Assembly: GCF_000485595.1 (NCBI RefSeq)
Contig: NW_014577088.1
Location: 536,496 to 577,814 of the forward strand
Source: Priapulus caudatus
Lineage: Eukaryota; Priapulida; Priapulimorpha; Priapulimorphida; Priapulidae
DNA length: 41,319 nucleotides
Direction of reading: 5' to 3'
The translations under genes were made by a program, and so were the position numbers. Of this stretch, positions 32,824-41,319 are shown piece after piece; within the stretch, counting starts at the first letter, position 1, and each line of letters begins with the position of its first letter. Under the pieces are notes generated by a model. That model made no database searches, had not been told where the DNA came from, and saw nothing but the letters and a program-made list of their open reading frames with translations.

Positions 32824-32824
<1 letters not shown>
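30490..32824. repeat. Large inverted repeat, left arm
   Basis: Reverse complement of 36505-41319 minus an insertion there. Anchors: CGAAAATCCATAACGTGAAT (30517; complement near 41300), TTGGCCAAGAACAATCGATT (31023; 40715), the CACGTGCACGCGCATACACG-type tract (31270; 40400), AGGAGTTTTAGCCCAGTGGT (31843; 39810), (ACTAGT)n at about 32155-32192, CTAGAGCCTGCATTACTCA (32200; 37130) and AATTGATTTGACCACAT (32800; 36510). No intact gene is seen in it. Confidence 0.85.
31155..31345. repeat. (GT)n and (CA/CG)n low-complexity tracts
   Basis: GTGTGTGT at about 31155-31174 and alternating purine-pyrimidine CACGCATG-type sequence at 31265-31352. Both recur inverted near 40330-40580. Confidence 0.8.

Positions 32825-32866
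<42 letters not shown>
32825..32866. repeat. (CT)n microsatellite at the arm-spacer border
   Basis: Pure CT repeat where the left arm ends and the spacer (duplicated block B) begins. Confidence 0.9.
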
Positions 32867-33052
32867 AATTCCTTCCTGTCCGCTCACATTCCCCCATTCT
32901 CTCATATCTAATATATGTCTCGCAACGCCACCGAGTTAGATGCTATCCGGCGAGTTAGATGCTATCTTCAAAGTAATTTACACAGTAAAATACTGTGTAC
33001 TAATACTCTGCATTACGATAAGTCCAGCAAAAATTGATAGATTATTACCACT

Positions 33053-34118
33053 CACGGGCGCAACCACTGGGGGGGGGATACTTTTATGTGGACCTCCCCA
33101 ACTTCTGGAACACCTTATTTTCTGGTGAGGTCCAAAATAGTCCGATAAGCGTTTATTATCGTGAAACATCCATATTTCACAGGTGAAAGTTAAAATAAAT
33201 AAAAACCCCAGGTGGTCAAGTGCAGTGTAATAACTGTGATTCAGATTCAGATATCTAAATAGAACCCTTGTTAATATCATTTAGATTCGACAGTTTCGAC
33301 CTACATAGTACATGCAATCTCACGTGCATGGAACGAGCAAGACATTCACCACGCGTTCGCAAGCCAACTGTGTCTATATAGCTACGTATCTCCACACAAG
33401 CGGCGCGGCACCGTTCTGCTAATCGCTGCTAAAGCTGTTTAATCAAGTGGACACATTCCTGCGACTTCTGCTTACTATTCCCTGTAGCAGTGCAAAAGCA
33501 GAGAGAAGCTTTTCTGGTCTGCGTCGGCTGAAGACTTATCTTCGAAGCTCAATGGCCCAGGCAAGGCTCAACCACCTTGCTGTTTTGCACGTTCATCAAG
33601 ACATGACAGATGGAATCGATATTGAAGCAATTGCAAAATATTTTGTTGGAAAGTGTGACTCAAGGAAGGTCACATTTGGTTTCTAACACTGTTCTCTGTT
33701 TTCACGTGTCAGACACTGTTTTGCATTATTATTTTCCTCTTCATCTTAATCATGCTAACTGTGGCACACAGTTAGCACAGTCTGTGTGTAGCTTTACTAC
33801 TAGCTTAATCTAATTAATAAAACATTTTGGTATTTTATGTATACATGATCCTAGTAATGTCATTAATGACATCACTTGATGTCATTGATTGATTGAATGA
33901 TTGAATGATTTGATGCATTGATTGAATGATGAATGATGATGAATGAATGATGAATGATGAATTGATTGAATGATTGATTGATTGTCATTAATGACATCAC
34001 TTAATGCAACACTTCCATTAACACGCTGAAATACGTGATATTCGCTCGCCCGCAGATCACGTTGCTATTGGCTGCTTGAGACCCCCCCCCCAACTTTCAA
34101 CACGTGGTTGCGCCCTTG
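33053..34118 (+). mobile_element. Internally deleted hAT transposon with 8-bp TSD
   Basis: TIRs: left CACGGGCGCAACCAC, right GTGGTTGCGCCCTTG, 14 of 15 matching. Exact 8-bp target duplication TTACCACT at 33045-33052 and 34119-34126, the hallmark length for hAT. At 1066 bp it keeps only the 3' end of the transposase gene, so it is non-autonomous. A (TGAATGAT)n-like microsatellite lies at about 33880-33990. Confidence 0.92.
33447..33686 (+). pseudogene. hAT transposase C-terminal (hATC dimerisation) remnant
   Basis: An open frame of 79 codons ends at TAA near the 3' end of the element. It contains LRLLLTIPCSSAKAERSFS and LRRLKTYLRSSMAQARLNHL, the conserved hATC signature (SSA-x-AERSFS-x-LRR-K-xLRS-M), which mediates transposase dimerisation. 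The RNase-H-like catalytic core and N-terminal zinc finger are absent, deleted together with the rest of the element. The counterpart in copy A is frameshifted. Confidence 0.9.
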
Positions 34119-34126
34119 TTACCACT

Positions 34127-35063
34127 TTACTCGCGATACGTAAGGAAAACTCGCCTTCATGTAATTTTTCAAAAAAATGATTGGGATTTTTAACTCAAAA
34201 ACTGGCCGTGTCTAGTACTAAGTCGTAAATAAAATTTATGCACACGTAATGACTATGCCAGTTGACAACACGTCATGGTGGTTCGTCATTGTTAAGTACC
34301 GCTGTCGCATGAGTTTTATCTGTATCGTTTATATTGTTTTATTTCAGACGTAGTTGCCATAACTTGAATTTATTATACACAACGTTTAGATTTATCAATA
34401 TGATTTAGTATTGGGTTGCCCGAGACCTAGCAGTATATACCTAATATTTATTTAAATGATTTCAATGCAAATAATGTTATATTCAGTTTGAAACAAGCTT
34501 TATACATTGTTGATACATATATATACACGCACCGGTAGACATACGTGTAATAGACATACATGGTAATGTAAACATGCCCGCGTGTATTTGCACATATACC
34601 GAGTGAACGCACGGAGCGCGGGCGCACGAGTACAGACAAATCTGGCAAGTTAGAAGTTACCCACCGGATTGCCCAGTTTTCTTATAGCATCACAGCCACT
34701 CTGACTCTGTGCATGTGCACGAGTCTGAGCTCAGCCCAGTCCGCCCTGGAAAAATATCAGTTACTTGTCGGATAAAAAATCCATGTAAAAATTTCACTTG
34801 ATCGTCACCTGTAGCGCTGCACCAATCGCAGCAGTATTTGAAAACAACCGGCAAGGTGGAGGGCTGATTTATTTGTACATGTGATATATTACAAAGTATC
34901 AGTAGTTATAGATATTGTAATTATATATTACTTAAAACGCGAAAGTTGCTATTATGAACCTTCAAATAAATAAAAAAGTGTATGGCACGTCTTTTGTACC
35001 CTATACTACTCGCAATGTTAGTTCACCACACCCCACACCTAGACTCTGTTGAGACGTTATGGC
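34127..35063. other. Block B sequence without a gene
   Basis: AT-rich sequence between the two hAT-type insertions, shared with copy A (26300-27540). No coding potential is evident. Confidence 0.5.
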
Positions 35064-35341
35064 CAAGGGCATAGCCAGGAATTTGGATTGAGGAGGGGGG
35101 GGGTTCTCGGGCGAGTAACAAGGGTCTGAAATTTTTTTTTTAGTTAAATGTAAAAATAGTGCTTTAAAATCAATTTAAACACTGTTTTGTTGACAAGACT
35201 ATTTCCTCTGCAGCCCTACATCGAAACCTAACCCGACCATGCTGTGACTTTTTTGTTGTTGAAATGTTTGAAATTTTTTTTGGGATTTTGATTTTGATTG
35301 GGGGTCCTAGGGCCCCCAGGACCCCCCTGGCTACGCGCTTG
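35064..35341. mobile_element. hAT-type MITE, 278 bp
   Basis: Left end CAAGGGCATAGCCAGG, right end CCTGGCTACGCGCTTG; 14 of 16 matching as inverted repeats. Flanked by GTTATGGC (35056-35063) and GTTATAGC (35342-35349), an 8-bp duplication with one mismatch. Interior has G-runs beside the left end and C/G-runs beside the right end. No coding capacity. A damaged right end is visible in copy A near 28095-28140. Confidence 0.85.
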
Positions 35342-35629
35342 GTTATAGCCCCGGACTCGTGAAACGCTCTCTGGTGATACTCTCGCCCGCTGACAATAGT
35401 GTTCCTTCCTCTCCCTCGATCCCAGTAACTACAATTCAAGAGACTTTTTTTTGCCTAACAGTGTTACCATGATACTGCATTGTACAATTAATATGTGTAA
35501 CATTACATGTAACGTAAACATAACATGTAATATTGTTAACATGTTTAGTTGCATCGATAGTGTTGTTATTATAATGCATCTTTTAGTTGAGAGATTTTCC
35601 GTAGAAACGCATTTCTAATTATATAATAC

Positions 35630-35665
35630 CAAGAGCGTATTAAGTACCTTCTTAATACGCTCTTG
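35630..35665. other. 15-bp perfect hairpin
   Basis: CAAGAGCGTATTAAG (35630-35644) pairs with CTTAATACGCTCTTG (35651-35665) across a 6-nt loop. Confidence 0.85.
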
Positions 35666-35830
35666 ATAATACTATTAATAGCAGTCAATAAAAAAAAAAC
35701 GTTTATCAAGTTAAGGATCTTCGTAATGTTTTTTTACTGGAACACATTACGTAACACGCCTACTTAGACTACCTTTTTGGATTTATTAGTAAGATAAGCC
35801 TCGTTCACACGAGACCTCGTATTTATGAAA

Positions 35831-35996
35831 TACGGTATTTGCGAAATACCGAATCTGAGACAAATACGCGGCCGAGTGTTCACACGCTGATTCGCGGCTC
35901 CAGAAATACGGTATTTGCGAAATACCGAATCTGAGACAAATACGCGGCCGAGTGTTCACACGCTGATTCGCGGCTCCAGAAATACGGTATTTGCGA
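35831..35996. repeat. 76-bp tandem repeat with internal palindromes
   Basis: TACGGTATTTGCGAAATACC begins at 35831 and 35907, and a partial third unit begins at 35983. Each unit contains the palindrome CGGTATTTGCGAAATACCG and the phrase GAGTGTTCACACGCTGATTC. Identity between units looks complete. Confidence 0.9.
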
Positions 35997-37164
35997 GCTG
36001 CGAGCTGCTTTAAACACTCAAGCGAACAAGAATGCCGTGACCTGTTGTTGCTTGAGTAAACAGTAATTTGTTGAAATAACAGATTAAATCATGTCTTGAG
36101 AACCGCATGCAAAGTACATGAAACCATTGCACGATTATCAATTTTGCGTTTCTCCTTGTTGATTCGCTGTCATGTCTCGCACACTTTCTCCGCGGTATCC
36201 GGCGAAACGTCAAGCAAGGGTGCAAGTAATGCAAAATCGCACCGGAACGATATTTTTGTCAGATGTAAACCACAGCGTAACACAAACAAGAGGTGTAACG
36301 TTTGTAACCTCATAAATATTAGTCTTCAAAAGTCCTAGGGACTATATAAACGAAACGGAAGAGAGAAGTGGATCAAATCGATGTATCAATTCACTGCGGA
36401 TTATCACACACAAATAGATGCCGCCTTTGTTTAATTATGTCGCGTTGTTTGAGACGGCCATTTGTGATTTTGAAAAGTCCTGACTCCGAAAAATTTATTG
36501 CTGTATATGTGGTCAAAATCAACTTTTTCTATGCTATAAATGCATAAAATAATTGGTGTTTTGAATGTTCGTGTAATCAGTGATATTTCGCTGTCAGGGT
36601 GAGACTATACTTCAGCTATATTTAGTTTTTCTGAGCAAAATTCTCGCAATGATCGTTTAAGGTCTGTAAATTTACATGATACATAATGGTCTCATCATAA
36701 CAAACTTGTGTGAACATCTAGTTTTTTTAACTCCTGTTTGTAAGGCTTTAAGCCTAATGTCACACTTTGCAGGCTAATAACTTAGAATGATGTGTCTATT
36801 CTATACACTCGTAATATGTATGACCTGCATACATACAACATGATGAGGGGTTGGAACAACGTTCGGTTTTAGGTAATAAATACATATAGAGTGCTAAAAG
36901 GGGTGGGGTTAATGCTTGGTGATGATACACAAGAGGCTGATGATGATATGCATAGGTGATCGACATATGTATATGGTTGGGGTGCTTCTAAAGTATGATT
37001 GCAGACAGTTACACCTACAGTAATACAGTTACACCCACAGATTAAACTACAGTTCCAGACCTGCGTGACACATCATGATGTCTGTTAATGTTATAGAACT
37101 TATGGCCTCCAGCTCCAGTAAAATGAGTAATGCAGGCTCTAGACATCTAGTAGTAGTAGTATGT

Positions 37165-39465
37165 CTAGTACTGAGGGATACTGGTCGAAAAATTTTATAG
37201 ATAAAGGTATAAGCCCATAAATAGCACACTGGCATAGATCTCACCAGTAGATTAAAACAGTGATACTTGAATTGTTCATGATTGGTTTAATGGGTTTTAG
37301 GAGCTAATCGCGGATTTAGTGAACGTCGCTGGGGTTAATTTTCTCAGGCCGTTTCCGAGTGTGTGTTCTGAAAGCAGCCCGCGTAAAGATTTTGTTTGTT
37401 CAATTGCAAAGTAAATAAGTTCATACACCCATATCAACTTCGCTCGAGCTTGCAATAACGGATGATGATCTGCTTATATAACAATGACTATTAACTGCAA
37501 CCTACGAGACTGCCTTCCGCATCTTTTATAGTATCGTAATAAATATGCTCCGTATCCCAGCCAATTTATGTTTTGTATCAGAGACGGCACCAGAACCCAA
37601 AAAATGTTTTGGTTGAGGCAATTCTCCTTTTGAGGTAAAATTAATTAGGGTGCTGCCTACCTACCACCCACTGAGAATTTATGTACTGGTAAGAAAACTG
37701 GCATCCTTTAGAGCATGTTTCTCAAAGAAAATTACATTTAAATGGCACGCAATTATTTTATATTCAGCAAATTTGGAGGAAATTGAAAAATTTTTTTGAA
37801 AGTCAAACTTTCGAGCTGCCCGTTTTCCGTAACAAAAAGTATTATTGTCTGGTTCAAATAAAACATAGTTTCACGCTCTAGATATAAAAAATTTGGCATA
37901 GTAATTGGCCGGACACCATAGTATGTGAAATATGCTTGAGTAAAGTAATGTAAAGTGTGCAAGGGGAATTGTATATGGACATCAATTTTTGGGAAAAATG
38001 TAAAATTATCAAAAATCGAACAATGAATTAATGAAATAATTTCCTACTTATAAGCTTGCCAGAAATACAGCGCATACTATAGTGCATAGCAAACACGTCC
38101 GTAGTATATATGTAGAGCAATTAACATGAAAATTGTATGAATCTAATTATATATGCAGAAACACCAAAGAACGCGGAGTAAATACAAAAAGTAGTTTGTC
38201 GTAAACAGTTTTGAACTGTGCAGTTCGAGACACACTTAATGGAGAGGCATCTAATAAAACGCGAGCCGTAATTGAAGTTTATTTTCTTTATTTAATTGCG
38301 CACAAGCACTAATAATGGAATTGATAGATATAATTATTAATTAAACTAATCAGCAACGAGTCCAGTCAAACTAGAAATTACACCACCTAGTTTCCAGTTG
38401 TTTACATTTTGAACCTCATATTCAGTCATGTTCGTTCAAATACAAACTCACGTGTATTACCAGACTAATATCAAACTAAATATAGGCTTCTATCTTTGTG
38501 TAAATTCTGGATAAAATTGCAGAGAACATCTAAAATAATAATAAATACTGCGACAAGCTAACCACGTCTAACATCTGAAGTTAGGCCTTGCATCATGCGG
38601 CTAGCTTTCTTGCCCGGTTTACCCAGCGTACGACTGTGGTACCCGTCGATTAGTTCCACAACGCTACACTACGTGTCAGTGGCAAACGGGTACCAGTCTA
38701 TTACCAACACTGGAAAAACGAGTGACACGCCATGTCCGTTCAGCCAATCAGCAAACAGCTTACACCCTTTAGATTCCCCTAGCTTGTAATGCCACGGTGA
38801 TTGGTTTCCAAAAATCTTTTCAAGCGCAGTATAAGAACTCTTGTTTTTTCATTGGTATGATTTGACGTATCTAATATATGTTATCGTGACTGAATGAGGA
38901 TTGCATATGTGGTGGTTTCTTTTTCCATTCGATGTCTGGAAATGTTGGTTTTCGAAGCGTTTGTTATTTAAAGAAATACAATATTTACACTATTTATTGA
39001 TGTAACTATTTTAACAGAAAAAGAAATCACCCTTTACAGATAAACAGTAAGGTATGTTTCCCTAGCATTAATTATAATTTATATTCAATAACAAGTGATA
39101 TTAATTGATTCTTATACGCCTAAAATCGGCTCAAAGTTTTGGTCCCGTTCTGATTTAAAATTGTCGGTTTTGCCTGGGCGCGCTTCATTTGCCAAGGTCG
39201 CTGCTAGCCCCGTTTCTAGCTTGTGTGCGTTTTTAGCACGATTCTTATCCAAAAACGGTTACGGTAAAAATTCTGAAAAATAAGTAACAATGAACGAGTT
39301 GAGCGCTTCTCACTTCAGACTACCAAGTTTGATTTAATAATCTGATATATATTTTTAAAAGTTACGTCATCTGAAAGTGCTACATTGACTCGATTGAAAT
39401 GATGTGTTGCTCAAAATATAGACAATATGGCGCGAGCGAATCGCATCGCTAAGCTAGTAACTAGT
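37165..39465. other. Segment present only in the right arm
   Basis: About 2.3 kb interrupts the arm at the ACTAGT/CTAGTA repeat; the left arm reads straight through at 32155-32192. I found no transposon ends, target duplication or recognisable protein. Short ORFs at 38595-38789 and 39095-39283 are not low-complexity but match nothing I know. It is either an insertion here or a deletion in the left arm. Confidence 0.55.
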
Positions 39466-39653
39466 ACTAGTACTAGTAGTAATTCTCAGAGCGAGACTGT
39501 ATAGATGAGTAGTTCTATACCGGTATAACCCGGATTTGCATTGCGAAAGAGTATGCCTAGTTATTGCACCGACATACAACAAGACTACAGTCCCGGACGT
39601 AAGCGACCAAGTACAATAATCCATGACAATTACAACTTACAAGCACATAGTAG

Positions 39654-39692
39654 AAAAAAAAAAAAAAAAAAAATAAGAAAAAAAAAAAAAAA
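39654..39692 (+). repeat. A-rich insertion in the right arm
   Basis: Two long A-runs separated by TAAG. The left arm at the corresponding place (near 31975) lacks any A/T run, so the tract was added after arm duplication or is a sequencing or assembly effect. Confidence 0.85.
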
Positions 39693-41319
39693 CACAGGAG
39701 TACACAGCTACATCTCAGACTGTAACAGTAACAGTGTACAGACACTAACGTCAGTAACTGTAACAAACGGGCATACTTTCCATTAGGTCTTCGAACCGCC
39801 TGCCAACCACTGGGCTAAAACTCCTCGCGGTTTTGCCTTCGTTGCATGCTTCTTCTCTCGCATGTAAGTAAACTAACGCGTCTAATCGAACTTAATGCAC
39901 GAAAACGTAATGAAATTATCGGAGAGGGCAATTGGAAAGATAATGCCATCGTTGTTTCGCGCGACACCCATGACGTCATGTGCACTTCGTTTATTATAGT
40001 GAAGACTCGTTATTTATTACGAGCCTTTGTACGTTAATTGGTCACGGTTTATTATTAGCTTCTCCGTGTTTGTAGAAGTTGCTATATTAATTGAGCTCCC
40101 AGATTTGCCGCCGTTTATTTTAGATAATACACTGCAATAATTAACACTATCGCTAACGTTGTTCACTATTACATTATTCTGTTCATAGGATATATAGGTC
40201 TAACGTGTACAAATGTACAATTTATGGAAAGGAATGTAGCTGTTATCCTCGATCGATATCAAGTATACCCATATCTTACAAAACAAAATACAAAACAAAA
40301 CAGCCATATCATATCTCCTAATGTCCCGGTGCGCGCGTAAGCATGCGTACGTGCGACCTTGTGTGCATGCGTGGTGGGATCGTGCGCGCAGGCGTGTATG
40401 TGCGTGCACGTGCATAAGGTCGTTTGTTTAATTGCGACAGAATGAGAACGAGGGAGCCCGAAATAGAGGGCGTAGACAGAAGAGCAGGATATCCGATAAA
40501 CAAAACAGACACACACACCCCACACACAGCACACACACACACCACACCACACCAGCACATCACAACACACATCACAACAGGCAGACAGACAGGACAGACA
40601 GCAAACAGGCAGACAGGCAGCCCAGACTGATGAGAATCCTTCAAAAAATTACGTTGATCCAGAATCTGGATTCGGATCACCACCAAATACTCTAATCGAT
40701 TGTTCTTGGCCAAGACCAACCGTCCAATGAGACGGGGACTACTAGAGAAGCGTTGCTGAAAAGGAGGTGTTGATACCCAAGCGCATATAAGCGCAGATCC
40801 TGCGCGCAATTCCGCGACAAGCTGCACGCCGCCACAGCGTAACAGTCCCCCCCACCATCTTGCTGTACGCCCAATATAGAGTTGCATAACATTTAAAAAA
40901 AATTGAAGAGAAAATAGATCAATGATTTGTATGAATTTTGAATGGGCGTCCGAAGTTGTCTCCACAAAAAAAATAAAAATATATAAAAAACCTGGATCCA
41001 TATCTGGAATCCGGATCACCACCCAAAAATCTAATCGATTGGTCTGTTGGCTCAAGACGCCAACTCCGTCCAAAAACAAATTCAATACAAAAATCCGTTC
41101 CGTATTATTTTTTACATATCGTGTTGACGACAAACCAATAAACAAACCAACAAAACAAACCTAACCAGGGGCGAAAACATACCCTCCTTGCGAGGTAAAA
41201 AACAAACGGACAGTGGGCGACAAACCTCGCTTGCGGAGTAAATTATAATAATTACTGATATGGTCAGTACAATTAGAAACACATGATTCACGTTATGGAT
41301 TTTCGCGATACGAAGGCGT

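Larger units (their letters stand above)
32867..36040. repeat. Duplicated block, copy B (spacer of the inverted repeat)
   Basis: Collinear with copy A at 25079-29160 but with better preserved coding and TIR features, including a complete hAT derivative and an hAT MITE. It forms most of the 3.7-kb spacer between the inverted arms. Confidence 0.8.
36505..41319. repeat. Large inverted repeat, right arm (runs off the window)
   Basis: Reverse complement of 30490-32824, in order, interrupted by about 2.3 kb at 37165-39465 and by an A-rich insertion at 39654-39692. The window ends inside the arm, so its outer end is unseen. ORFs such as 40318-41145 (minus) are low-complexity or unsupported. Confidence 0.85.

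Noticed and set aside
39557-39766. Minus-strand ORF with a poly-Phe run
   Set aside because: It is a translation of the A-rich insertion.
1-41319. CRISPR arrays, rRNA and tRNA genes
   Set aside because: None were seen; the tandem repeats present are eukaryotic mini- and microsatellites, and the only tRNA-like sequence is the PBS.

Overview
The window is eukaryotic and almost certainly metazoan. It is AT-rich, intron-containing and low in genes. It is packed with microsatellites, hAT-type DNA transposons, a gypsy-type LTR element and TTAGGG-bearing foldback repeats. The host genes I recognise are animal ones: ZNRD2 (SSSCA1), a possible IL-17-like cytokine exon, and a small secreted coiled-coil protein. 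A marine invertebrate such as a sponge or cnidarian fits the texture, but nothing seen fixes the taxon.

Layout. 1-7 kb: exons of an unidentified coiled-coil protein (+), a minisatellite invaded by a foldback MITE, and the IL-17-like exon. 7-8.6 kb: a complete three-exon gene (-) for a 137-residue secreted protein, with a TATA box and a poly(A) signal. 9.4-19.4 kb: a composite insertion of about 10 kb. 20.6-22.5 kb: ZNRD2 (-). 24-30 kb: a MITE copy, a perfect 29-bp hairpin and a noisy, indel-rich copy of a block seen again at 32.8-36 kb, followed by about 630 bp of (TC)n. 30.5-41.3 kb: a very large inverted repeat whose 3.7-kb spacer holds an internally deleted hAT element and an hAT MITE.

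The most interesting object is the composite insertion. Its left end is a 405-bp LTR (TGTT...AACA) followed at once by a primer-binding site matching the 3' end of animal tRNA-Leu. Its right end is a 41-bp copy (40/41) of the end of that same LTR, and GTTG flanks both outer ends. Inside are, antisense, a decayed gypsy gag-protease-RT fragment and then the 3' part of a mononegavirus genome: the tail of one gene, a small intact ORF, and a nearly full-length L polymerase gene. L carries the polymerase (GDN), capping (GSxT, HR) and methyltransferase regions, broken by frameshifts. Viral transcription signals are still readable: TTAAGAAAAA or TTTAGAAAAAAA followed directly by GTAAC between genes, and TTAAGAAAAA at the end of L. 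The virus meets the gypsy fragment exactly at the edge of a second PBS-like sequence. This looks like a non-retroviral RNA virus captured by an LTR retrotransposon through template switching and integrated with it; the mechanism is inference, the junctions are in the sequence.
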